A model generated the notes under the pieces. That model did not search any database and was not told the origin of the DNA. It saw only the letters and a program-made list of their open reading frames with translations. Positions 18,579 through 30,255 of a stretch of DNA of 64,000 bases are shown here, one piece after another. The stretch comes from Neurospora tetrasperma FGSC 2508. Lineage: Eukaryota; Ascomycota; Sordariomycetes; Sordariales; Sordariaceae. Made by a program: the position numbers and the translations under genes. Position 1 is the stretch's first letter, and every line of letters begins with the position of its first letter. The stretch is taken from assembly GCF_000213175.1 (NCBI RefSeq), contig NW_009799102.1:694062-758061 (forward strand), in the 5' to 3' direction.

Positions 18579-19972
18579 TTAAACATGCACAACCACATCA
18601 TCCATCGGACATCCCTTCGCAACCGACTTGGGCCACGTCTTCTCACTGATAATCTTCCTCGTCAACTCCATCAAGTTATCCGCCAACTCGTCGCTCTGCG
18701 CAAGGTCACTGCCCGCCTCCGCCTTGGCCGGCGCGCAAATCCACTGACCGCCCTCGTTGGCCATGGTGACCGCGTACACCGTTGGCACCGCGCCCTCAAA
18801 CTGGTCCTTCTTGAACGGTTCCGCGAGATGGGACACAGCGTATCCGCTGATGGGGTAGCTGTTTCTTTGTTAGTATCATCAACCAAAAAAAGAAAATGAG
18901 AAAAAAAAAAAAACAAAAAGAAACCCACGGCTCATGAATATCCTTCACGCTCTGCTTCGTCGACACAATCCCCGGATGCGTCGCATTCATCACCACCCTC
19001 CCTTTCTTTCCAGTATCCATCTTTCTCGTCACCTCCCTATCAAAATACCTCGCATACAAAATCCCCGCCAACTTGCTCCGCCCATACTGTCCATTTGGCC
19101 CCACATCCTCATTAATCTCCTCCAGGCTCTTGAACTGCGTCCCCTTCGGCGCCGCACTATGCAAGTTGGAACTCTGATTACTGATGCGCACCGTCTCGCC
19201 CGTTTCTTCCGCCGTCTTTTGCAAAAGCGGCAGCAAATGGCTCGTCAGAACCACATGTCCCATGTGATTCGTCGCCATGTGCTTATCCACCCCGTAACTC
19301 GTCAGTCCGGCCGTCATGATGCCCCTACCGCTATTATTCACCAGAATATCGAGTCGGTCCGTGTCCTTCTTGATCTGCTCGGCTACTACGGCGGTTTGCG
19401 CCCAGTCTTCTAGGTCGCACTGGATCCAGTGCACGCGATCGGCTTTGTCTTGTCCGAGCTCGGACGCGATGGAAGCTAGTGCGCCGTCGAAGACTTCGCG
19501 CTTGCGCGAGAGGATGAACAGTTTGGAGAGGTTGTGTTTGATGAGGGTGTAGGCGACGCCGTAGCCGATGCCTTCGGAGCCGCCGGTGACGACGGCCACT
19601 TTGCCGCTTAGGTCGGGGGTGTCGTCGAGGGAGAAGGATGTGGTGCCGATGTTGTGGGCGGGGCCGCCGAAGTTTTCGGCGATGGCGTCCTGGAAGTGGA
19701 AGGTGTCAGTGACTTGTTTGTGAAAAGGATAACTAGGTGAGTTGCTATTGGAAGAAAGAGGGTACACATACTCGTATCTTGTCCATACCGGCTTGTACGT
19801 TGGCGAGGTGGCGGGCTTCAGTTGTCGAGAAGGGTCGTCTGATTGGGATGGCGGATGATGATCGTACAGCAGCTGATGATATGATGGGTATAAGTCTGCT
19901 GGATCGGGGAACTAGAGATGTCGGTGACAAAGTAGCAGTGCGAGCGAGGCGTTGAGAAAGTTTAGTCGACAT
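18579..19972 (-). CDS. Short-chain dehydrogenase/reductase with mitochondrial presequence
   Basis: The exons, in reading order, are 19772-19972, 18929-19689 and 18579-18858, giving 413 residues. Both introns (19690-19771, 18859-18928) have GTATGT/GTGGGT donors and CAG acceptors, and the frame is kept. The first 55 residues are rich in Arg and Ser and lack acidic residues, a typical mitochondrial presequence (RPFSTTEARH near its end). The Rossmann domain shows TGGSEGIG (102-109) for NAD(P) binding, NNSG (185-188, usually NNAG) and catalytic YGRSK (Y269, K273) with a Ser-rich NQSS just upstream. The fold is that of classical SDRs resembling retinol dehydrogenase-like fungal enzymes. The substrate cannot be told; a mitochondrial location is inferred from the N-terminus. 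Confidence 0.88.
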
Positions 19973-20735
19973 GGTAAGTGAAATGAGCTGCTGTCAAGGG
20001 ATATTATCGTCGTCCAGCGATATTCCGTCTTATTGTATCTTGTCGTGGCAAAAGATCAATTGAGCAGCTCCCTAGGTCTACAACTTGGCAACGAGGGATG
20101 TCCATCCTCTACGGATCATATATCGTAAGAAAGTCTCAGCCGATACCATCATTCGTACTCCCAAGTCTCGCATTCGATCTGGCCTCGCTGAGGCTCAAAG
20201 GCCAGATGACGTTGACCTGACTTAAAACCACACGGGAAAATGGCAGCAAGATTGAGGGAATGCATCGGATCTGTGCCGCTCCGAAGATCTCGGTGCGGAG
20301 GCCTGGGCTGCAAGTATCGATTTGCAGGCGCGCTTACACGGGATTGGCCAGCGCTTGAGATCCCGCTAAGATCCCGCTGAGATCCATCCAATGGGTGCGC
20401 TTTTTGGCAATCGGCATGACGGTATTGAATGACTTCTGCTTTCTAGGCAATGACGAGTATATAAAGAAAAAAGAAATGATGGATACGATAACCAGAAGAG
20501 CGTAAAAAGAGTGCGATGCCCCGTTGTTAATTTGATGACCGTTACATTTCCCTCTCGCCACCACTGACCGCCAGGACATCGACAAAAGGCTGCTTCAGAG
20601 AACGAAGCAATGAATTGCTTTCCCAAGTAGACGTACAGTGTACGTTGACGAACGACAAAAAAAACATGAAAAAAAAAAAAAAAAAAAAAAGGAAAGGTGA
20701 CCATGTAAGGAAAAACAAATCCACAAACTTTATCA
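19973..20735. other. Intergenic: dehydrogenase promoter and 3' flank of CorA-like copy A
   Basis: No gene is seen. It holds a 22-A homopolymer at 20669-20690 and A/T-rich tracts. Confidence 0.55.
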
Positions 20736-23700
20736 TCAATGCACTCTGTCCTGAACAACATCCTGGCTCGCTCTGCTTCTCTCTTCTTCTTCGATGGCTG
20801 CATGTGCCCTCTCTCCGCGCGCTCGCCTGTCGATGATTCTTCTTCCTGCATCAACCGGACCCATTTCCAGAGCAAAAGCCCCCGCATCATCTTCCAGCAG
20901 ACTTGGATAGCGTCTGAGGATGAGATCTATCCTTGAGGGCCGCTCATCCATTCTCGCATCTTCGAATTTGTGTTCAATCCGTTTCGCGAACTCTTTCTCG
21001 CGGATTTTCCGTCTTGCTTCATTTTCCGCAACTCGTCTCATCTGCCTTGCTTCAGATTCAATCCTGTTTCTCAGCGTGTTTACTTGAAAGTGCTCTTTGT
21101 TGTGGAACTGTAACCAAAAACCAAGCAGCCCCAAGCGTACAGTCACCACGGTGAACAAATAGACCACTGTGCTAGCTAACAACAGCGGCAGAGTGGCGCT
21201 GGCCTTGCACGTGGACCACATAACTCCTCGGACGGACTTGCTGAATGCAACGATAATAGTAGCAGCGATGATGGAGAGAGATATCGGGACTAGATATATG
21301 GTATCACTCCGTATCAACACCCGGCTATTGCATGACGAACTTGGATATCTTACTTACACATAATTCCGAACTGTTGTTCAAGTGACATAGGGTTCTCACC
21401 TGAGAACTCAATATTGTTCATGCCGAAGATACTCGAAATGAACGAGAGAGGTACCTGGAATACACGTTAGAACAGTGATGTATACCTGAGATGCGTTAAA
21501 GGCTCATTGTTACTTACGAATATGATGGTCACAACTGTAAACATCATAACAGCTCTACCTTGACTGGTGGATTCATCGGCTTGTCGCATCGACTCTTGTG
21601 CTTTTATGAGACTGGCATGTTGTTGTTTCAAGTTCACTAGGTCATTTATCTAAAGACGATTTGATTAGACTACCCCCGAACCTCGAGTTGTGATCAAAAG
21701 GTCATATAGCTTACGACTGCCGCTGTGCGCTTGGTCCATTTCTGCAGTCTTTCCAGTTCGCTTAGCTGATCACCTAATTTCTGAAGCAGATTTTGGGATT
21801 GCCCTCGAAACCGCAAGCGCTTGTCCTTATTCTGGTTCCCAGACAAGTTTTTCTCAGCATGTTGACAGAATCGGCGAACGAAAGTATCCTGTTGTTTCTG
21901 AACATCGAGCATGACATCAAGGTCAATCAAGACTTGCCGAAGCTCTTGTTGAAGCTTCTAGATATTGACAATCTCGTTAGGAACATTACTTCCCTGCGGT
22001 TGCTTGGCTCGAAGCAAGGGATCCTTACCTCTTCTTCGGTGTTGTCTAACAAGCGAAGGCGTAGCGATGACAGATCAGACAACTTAGGATGATCGCTGGG
22101 TATACGGCGGATTCTGGATCTAAGGTCGTCAAGCATTCTCGCATGTCGATTACCCTAGAGGTGGAGTATAACTAACGTTAGACCCTCGAATGCTTCCTCC
22201 ATCCCATAGTCTTGAGTTCACGGGTTTACTTACAATACGTCCAATGACTTCTGAAAATGTATCTAGAACTTTTGGTCGACTCTGCCCACGGTATGGATTA
22301 GAGACTGCAGATAACTTGACATTGAACACGGTGCCATCCGACTTGCATTGAGGTTCGTTTGTTCAAGCAGCACAGTGCTGCATTCGCCTAGTATTAGTAG
22401 CCCTAGTTCATAGACTGATTGAATCTGGTGGTCGATCTGCGTCGTCGCCAAGGGTCTCAGCCGGGCACGAATCGACTCGTGAATGCCATTTACGGTCTGT
22501 CTAGCGTTCTTTCGCCAGCTTTGTGGAAAAGACGTGATGATGGTTTGCTCGTCAAGGATCCACATCCATATCTGATCTACCATTATCAGTCGTTGCACCT
22601 GCATGATATTTTGCCTGCATTCCTCGCATCCATAATGGTCATCATAGGCGTAATGCTTAGTCAGGGGCCTTGCTGCTGATAGACGTTGTAGCCGAAGCTG
22701 CTTAGCTTTATCGATTTCCGAATTGATTCGCTGGCCGAATCCCATAAAATCTTGCGGCAACGATACGAATCTGCGAGAAAGCCCTGTCAGATTACTTGCT
22801 TCATACACAAGTTGTTGTGTTGAAGTGCGGGTACCAACTGGTAAAAGGGATCAGCATCACAGCTGGTCTCTTGACAGACTGTTTGGTCCTTATCACGCGA
22901 TACTGTTGACTCGAATCCTCTATTGATGAATTGACGTAGGGTTCGGCGGGGATGAAGCGGGGATTTATGGAACAGATATCCCTCAACCATTTGTCGGTCT
23001 TTCATTATCGACATTGCCTCATAGAGTCGAGCTGCGTCAATTAGATATTGCCCAAGCTGACTGCTAACTTGTAGTCGCCCTGTCTCGTCGATTCCCACGT
23101 TCGCGTTCACTCCCCGGGGGAAAAACATGCGCTCGACGGCCGATGTCAAGCTCCTTATATCTGTAATCCGACGCGGCTGAGTGACGCGATAAACTGTACT
23201 ATTGCTGTCAGTGGAATTGGAGTCATCATGGTCATTTTATTTCTCAGATCCAGGCCTTGGAAGTTCACTTCGATTTATGACGCGATGTAATCTTTGTACC
23301 TCCTTTTTGACTCGGTCCTTTTGGCGTTGCCGTTCCGACTTGCCATCAATTGTCTTTGATAACGTTTGTTGTGTACGTGCGGTCTCCCAGTGAAGATAAG
23401 GCATCTGTCTCTGTTAGTCCATGATATGGTTAGCGAACAGGGCGCGAACGTACAAATAGGACAATGTTCTTTGGACTCTGCTCAATTATGTCCGTATTAG
23501 ACGATACTATTTCACACAAGGCGCGCATGTGTCTCGTATGAACAATACCACTTCGAGTCTCTTGCTGTTGTCCATGCCAGTACTGGGGCCGCAGAAGCAG
23601 CTGTGTTGAGGATTGGATGCCTGGGCTCTGGACTTTGCTTCTCACATCCGGGTTTGAATCCGCATAGTAGTTCGCGATGACTTTCTATCGCGCCGGGTTA

Positions 23701-24841
23701 GCGATAAATTACTGTTCGACAGCGATACAGTTTCTGGAGGCTGCAGAAAGCATTACCTCAACCCACTGTGCATTATTTGTTAGCGAAGTTTCTACCTGCG
23801 GCTGGTGGATAACATTGAACGTACCGCCATATTGTTTGAAGGGACATGGAGATATCGGATCCTGCGGGGCTTCGCAAAGCCTTCGTTTCTGTCCCGCCGT
23901 AGAATATTCCAGTCGTCCTTCGGGTCGCATTGCCCCCCCATCAGGTCTCTCCCATTGTTTAGCAACCGACTCATGGAGATGCGCTGGTCTGGGAACGTGC
24001 CCTTGACCCCAATGTCGGCGAGTTCGTCGTTGGCTGGTTTCAAGAACTGTCTGACGGCAGAAGATGATTCGGCACCGGGTGTTGTTTGGATATTCGCCTC
24101 TTGAACGGTAAACTCAATAAAATGGGCGTGGACGTCTCGCTCAATGCTGTACTCAATGCCACTGAGATCTGCGTTTTGTTCCTTGTTAATTCCATGCTGC
24201 CTGATGAAGAGTTGAACCTCTTGACGTCCAGTTTGGATCCTGTCGGAGAGAGTAAATTCTCCAGCGTTTACCAGATCAACTGGCCTGTGTCCCCCTTGAG
24301 CTCCTTTCCTCCAATCCCGAACCATTGGAATACCATCTTTGAACTTCTGAGAGTTCATCCATTTATTACGGCTTTTTTCCATGTTGTAGACGAGCCTTGG
24401 CTGTCCACCCGAAGAACGAGGTTTCATTATAGCACTGCGCATCACTTCCGTTCGTCTGTACCGGGCCTCAATCGCAATTGCCACGCTGAGCATCCTTTTT
24501 GTCATTGTCTCATTGAGCATTGCGTTCATGTCGTCCGTCAAAAGAGGTCTGGAAGCATTATCCATTGCCATCCTGAGCTTCTTACGCTCCATCTCACGTT
24601 CATTAACCCAGACATTATTCGATTCCTTAAAGAAATCGGGCCGCTGGCAGATCTCAATGCAACCGAAATAATGCTGTACCGGGTCTTTGACGGCTTGTTC
24701 GTGCGGTTCGGCTGAGATGCAGGTGGTCGGCTCGTTATATGTGTCGAAAAGCTGCGGGCCTCTCTGAGGTTTCGATATGGATGAAAGGTCGGTAGGATAT
24801 CGTGACTGTTCGGGTCTGGTGAAGAGAAGAGTCGTCGTCAT
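20736..24841 (-). CDS. CorA-like metal-ion transporter, tandem copy A (possibly impaired)
   Basis: Fungal CorA-like Mg2+/divalent-cation transporter family: a very large cytosolic N-terminal part and two C-terminal helices. Exons in reading order: 23825-24841, 23757-23765 (9 nt, Trp-Val-Glu), 23454-23684, 22809-23404, 22347-22770, 22234-22281, 22029-22154, 21715-21957, 21518-21649, 21358-21454, 20736-21289. The last exons give the first helix (RAVMMFTVVTIIF...), the GMN signature inside SIFGMNNIEF, and the second helix (ISLSIIAATIIVAF). Three oddities are described under findings: an in-frame TAA at 23237-23239 that needs a 75-nt intron (23194-23268) to be removed; a junction near 22771-22808 that needs a 38-nt intron or hides a frameshift; and a GC donor at 22346. 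With both doubtful introns spliced the product is about 1133 residues. The ATG at 24841 is the first in frame after a TTG. It could be a decaying duplicate of copy B. Confidence 0.75.
22282..22346 (-). other. GC-AG intron in CorA-like copy A
   Basis: A 65-nt intron starting GCAAGT and ending GGGCAG, with TCTCTAATCC as branch sequence. The frame on both sides (Asn | Ser-Arg-Pro-Lys) is kept. At the equivalent place copy B uses GTAAGC...TTAG, so position and phase are conserved while the donor differs. Confidence 0.75.
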
Positions 24842-25836
24842 TTTCCGGACGTCTCTCGGCAGCAATAGACTCAGTGGATCAGGTCGGTGTATGGCAATTC
24901 ATCGGCTGTTGGAAGAACAATTACCTTTGAACAGTCGATATGAACAGCTCAGATATGAAGAGGGAGGTGAAGGAGGATACCTTATGCGACTTTGTATCGA
25001 GCTCTAGCGTAGCCTCAGCCTCAATGGACTGACCAGCTGAGTGGTGGGGAACTTAACTGATGCCATCTTGACCTCTTAGGTAGCGGATCGACGGCAGTCA
25101 TATCCGATAGTGGTCACGTCAATCCTATTTGAGAACTGGACATGCAGGCAGCTGTACAGATAAGCATATATGCAGTCAGACTGGCATACAGGCGGCTGAA
25201 ATGCAGCTCGGTGGTTCGGGAAGGTGATGCACTGCACTGCACTGCACTGCGACCCGACCTAAATGGGAGGCGCTGAAAATGGGGTGACGAATACAATAAC
25301 GGATCGAGTATGATGAAGATGGAGAGGAAACAAGAGAGAGAACGATAGTGTTGGGGGAGGTTGGTAGAAAGCACGGCATCTTGTAGCCTGCAGACAGATG
25401 GAGGAGAGAATCTCAACTGGTCGAGATGTCAAGTCAACCAAGCGGGCTCTCCCAATACATCTCTTCTCTTCCTACAGGTATGATCGCTCCTTCCGGACAG
25501 CTACCCACACCATTTACCCAATCCGAGATTGAGTTTACGAGCGCAACTGCCTGATAGGAAGCTTTCAATCTCCTGATGTCGCACAAGGCTGCCGGCCCCC
25601 AACCGAGATCCCCGTCTTGGAACTTGCCCCGCTTCTGCCATCTTCCTTTTGTTAAGAACGGCAGGAAGGGAGATTGGGCAAGAAGTGACTTGCAACAAGA
25701 TTATCAATGAGAACCGGTATTAGAACTGAACTTGGGGAGGAGAATGAAGGGAATCCCTCATTAACTGTTACTGCGGGCTGGGTTTGCAATCTTTTTCTCA
25801 CTGCCAATCAACAAAAAGACCCAAAATTGTGCTTGT
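24842..25836. other. Intergenic between the two CorA-like genes
   Basis: Nearly 1 kb with no gene; it must hold the copy A promoter. A short ACTGC tandem run lies at about 25228-25248. Confidence 0.55.
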
Positions 25837-28800
25837 TCACACAATGTCTCCGTCATCCACTCTTCTACCGCCCATCAGCGGCGGTTCTGGTGTTCTAGCA
25901 CCTCGTGATATTGGTGTATTACCACCGGCCATCGTGTACACTTGTGTTGAACCGTTGGATACTGTTGATGGGGGCCTCGTACCACTCTGTTCGCTGCTTT
26001 CGTTGGTCTCGCGATCTTCAGGATTGCCATCCCGGGTCGACATTGATATGGAGGAAGGTTTACTCTTCAGATTCGGAGTGTTTCCCGCCCCAAAGAACCT
26101 GCTAAACCAGCCCCATTTTGACGTTACCGATGCTGTGTTGGCAACGCCAGAAGCTTGTTCGTCTGGGTTGTTCTGCTTATTGAGCAGTTCAGCCCTCCGA
26201 GCCGCTCTCTTTCGCTTGGCTTTTCGCACCTCTTCCTTCATGTGCCGGACTTTGAGTTCGGTCTTGCGCATGAGGGATTGTGACCCGTACTCGTCGTGGA
26301 ATGCTATCCAGAACCTGTACAGCTGGGAATAGACTACAACCACTGTGAAGATGTATTTCGTGAGGGACACGACCGTTGCACGAAGCAAGGGACTGAATGC
26401 GACCACGATCGTCGCGATGATGATACCGATGGATATGGAGACTGTGTTTTGGTGTTCAAATTAGAACATGTCCATGAGCCGGATACAACCAGTAGCAGCC
26501 AACATCACTTACACATGAGCTTGAACTGCTCTCCTAAGTGCATGGGTCCGCTATCAGTGAATTCCCAGTTGTTCATGCCGAAGATACTCGACATGAATGA
26601 CAACGGCAGCTGGATACCAAACAGGTTAATCATTCGCTTTCTCCTGGTCGTGGATGCTAGATCAACTCACAAACACAATAGTGACAATCGTGAACATCAT
26701 GACAGCACGTCCCTGAGTGACGGCCTCCTCGGCTTGCCTGACGGACTCCCAGGCCTGCACTACACTTGCCTGTTGTTGTTTCAGTGCAAGAAGATCGTTG
26801 ACCTGCGCATGCTCGTGTCAGTATGCCTTCCTGAGTCCTGTGGCAAGGAATGCGGCGTGGCTCACACTGTCGGCTGTACTCTTGGCGCCTGCCCTCAGTC
26901 CCTCAAGCTCGTCAATGCGGTCATTCACTTCTGAGAGTAGCTCCTGGTATTGCGCCCGGAACCATCCAAGTTGTTCTCTCCTTCTGGTCTCTTCCTCATC
27001 GGTTTCAAGTTGCTCATCGCTCTTGCTATTCCTGCCACTTCTCATACTTGCGTTACCAGACAATTTGCGCGAGGGGTCCGAAGTGTCTTCTTCAACAAAG
27101 CCGTCGCCGCTCAATCGGTTCTTGGGATCCAAAATATGCTCAACATGTCTGCGGTATCGCTTCATAATGTCTCTTTGTCTCTTGTGGACGTGCAGCATAA
27201 TGTCAAGCTCGTCAAGGATGTCCTTAACCTCGCGCTGAAGTTTCTGTCGTAACAGTTAGCATGTGGGATACAGGAGCATAGTGCGACGACGAGGAGACTA
27301 CTTACACCTTCAGGATTGATGTCGAGTAAGGACACGTGTAGATCAGAGGAGTTGACGTATTTCGACCTGGCGCGATATATCTTGGAGGCTTCTTGCGTCC
27401 AGTGCCAGACATGCTGGAATGATATTGTGTGTAAATTTGTCTAGATTCAACCAATTAGCGCAGGGTATACTAGCGTAAAAAAGCACAGTGATACGTACCA
27501 CTCGCCCAATAGCTTCAGAGAAGATGTCCATTACTTGGGGTTGGCCCTCCTAACGAAAGTTGTTGTCAGCTTGCGTCTATAAGCATCACTTTTGGATAGT
27601 GCAATGTAGCTTACATCAGCCCTGGTCCGATCGAAGAAGGTGTTGGAGCATTCGTCTAGTATAATAAGCGCCAGATCGTAAACCGATCTCACTTGGTTTT
27701 TGCGGAACGACTTTAAACGTGCCCGTATAGATCGGTGTACTCCCGACAAGTCATGCTTGTTGCTTCCATAGCGCCGCGGAAATGAGGTAATGATTGTGTG
27801 CTCGTCAAGAACCCACATCCATAATTGATCAACCATGATGAGCTGCGAAACTTTCTTGATGTCGCTCTTGCACTGGTCACAGCCGTGCTCATCAGTTGTT
27901 TCAGAATGATGAGTCCACTTCATAGGCGGCGAAACATCACCCTCGACACGCTGAGCTGAATCTTGATCTTCAAGCTCGTGAACCAGCTCTCTCCCCGTCG
28001 CGACTGCGGCACTGGTTATTGTTGGATTCATGGTTTGTTGAGGAGGACTGGGGCGCTTAATCCAGGAGTGTTTAGGCTTCTCTGCCTCCTGGAGTTGATG
28101 GATAAAGTCAAGCTTCGTATCTCGGTAGATAACCTGATCCCTATCTCGAGCTTTGGTGGTTCTTAGTGTCCAGTAGTAAGACTGATCCAATGTGCGACGC
28201 GGGTGGAGAGGAGGGTCGTGAAAAAGATACTTCTCCAGCATCCTCTGGTCCCTGAACGTTGACATCGCCTCATAAAGACGAGCAGCATCCACAAGATACT
28301 GACCAAGCGCGCTGGTAACTCTCAAACGACCAGAATCATCGATGTAACTCCTCTCACTGCGTTGGACATCCCGGCGACGCCTGAAGAATTGGTGAAGTGC
28401 CAGGTCAACGGTTTGAAGTAGCTTATTTTGGTTGTTGGGATCTTCAGCACCCTCTTTAGGATGTTTAATGCTCCTTCTCTGAATGTCGGGCTTTGAGAGA
28501 TTGGTGAGCTTCACTCTCTCTTCCTGTCGAGTTTTCTTCTTGTCTTGCTTTTCTTTCCTTTGTTTCTGCCGAAACTTGTCGGATTCAATATCGATCAGCC
28601 TGGAAATAGTCTCCCTCCTACGGTCCGTTTCCCAGTGGAGATATGGCATCTACAATTGAGAAGACTATCAGCGCCATCTTTGTTGGGAAATGTGAGAATC
28701 ATCAGTGTCATTGACATACAAAGAGAACAATGTTCTTTGGATGCTTCTCGATCTCGTTGGTCTCGGTTGACACTACCTCGCAGAGAGAACGCATGTGTCT

Positions 28801-30255
28801 TGCGTGCACTACACCGCTTCGAGTCCCTTGTTGCTGACCTCGCCAATATTGAGGGCTCAAGAGCATGTGCGTTGGGGTCTGTACTCTCTGATGCCTGAGT
28901 TTGCGATTGAGATCTGGTGTTTTGGTTTCGTAGTAGTTGGCAATCGCTTTCTGTGATCGTACGATCAGTGAGCCTGAAAATATGTTTTGAGCGGTTGTCA
29001 AGAGCTTACCTCCACCCACTAAAGTACAACGAGTTATGTCAGTCAGTAGTCAGCAACGAAGATAAGTAATAGTCAAAAAAAAATCACATACTGCCATATT
29101 ATTTGATGGAATGTGGAAGTATCGGATCCTTTTTGGCGGCCCTGAACCACCTTCATTCATGCATCGGTTTCTTGACAAAATGTTCCAATCGCCTTCCGGA
29201 TCATGGGTGCTCAATTCAGGGTTATCGGTGGTTTTCGGTTCACAAGTAACTCCATTATCGAGGAGGAAGCTCATGGATATGCGCTGGTCTGGGAAAGTGC
29301 CCTTGAAGCGCCCATCAGTTAACGGTTCGTCAATCGGTGTCAGGAAAGATTCGGAATCTTGACTCGGCCTGTCTGTGTCGTATTCGGTGCTGAACTGAAT
29401 AAGGTAAGCATTGACATCTCGCTCAAGGTGATATTCGGTACAGTCCTTCTCGTTGTCTTCTCCAATTCTGTTGCTGGAATTCTGATTGGATTGACCGCCG
29501 TTCTCTGATTGTGTGTTTTTCTTTGTGCGTTGCTTTTTCGCAAGATCTTTGACTTCTTGTCGTCCAGGCTCGTCGGATCCCTTATTGTCATCATCTTCAC
29601 TTCCATCCTTCATCTCTTTTCTCCATTGACGCACCCATTTGATCCCTTCTTTGAAACGATCTGACCTCTTCCACTTGTCACGACTGTCCCCTAGTTGGCT
29701 TACAACACTATCCTCCTTCTCGACCTTTGGCTGCTGGTCTGAAAAGAGCCTGGACTGGCGGGCTGGAGTCTTGCTGAGCACGGTTCGCAAGATTTCTATC
29801 CGCTTGTATTGAGCCTCGATGGCAATAGCCACACTTCCCATTCTCTTTTCAAGCCACTCGTTGGCTCTTGCTTGGGAGACAGACTCAATCGTGAGGGGTT
29901 CGCCATCAGGAACAGCATGACCCGCTTTTTTGAGCTGCTCTTGGGCGGTCTTCAAGTGGTTCTCCCATTTGTCGTTGTCGGTGGTAACAGGGAATTTCTC
30001 CATGGTCTTTGCTAGTTCCAAGTAGAATTTGCCATATTGAACCTTTCGTTCGTGCTCCCAATGCGGGTGACTGGGCTTCAGGAATTCGGCTCGATCGCGT
30101 ATTTCGATGCATCCAAAGTAGTGTTGGACAGCATCTTCGACGGTGGTGTCATGAGGTTCTGTGGAAAGACAACTGGTAGGTTCATCTTCTGGATCGTGGT
30201 GCGTGAGGTTTCGAGGACTGCAGGCATCCACAAAGGCTCGAGCAATTTGTCGCAT
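25837..30255 (-). CDS. CorA-like metal-ion transporter, tandem copy B
   Basis: Paralogue of copy A in the same orientation. Exons in reading order: 29092-30255, 29010-29018 (9 nt, Trp-Val-Glu), 28720-28950, 27615-28649, 27499-27549, 27306-27413, 26866-27243, 26671-26802, 26513-26609, 25837-26441, for 1269 residues. All junctions keep frame, and all donors are GT with YAG or AG acceptors. Conserved blocks shared with copy A are PSNNMA-WVE-K, MPYLHWET, GQYLVDAARLYEAMS, LHPRRTL, IMVDQLWMW and SIFGMNN with the GMN motif. Two C-terminal membrane helices (VMMFTIVTIVF..., SIGIIIATIVVAF) match CorA topology, with a further hydrophobic stretch and a long disordered tail. The expected role is divalent-cation transport at a membrane, but fungal members of this large form are uncharacterised to my knowledge. 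Further coding exons upstream of 30255 cannot be ruled out. Confidence 0.85.

Noticed and set aside
25228-25248. Short ACTGC tandem run considered as a regulatory array
   Set aside because: Only four units; likely simple-sequence slippage with no second copy nearby.
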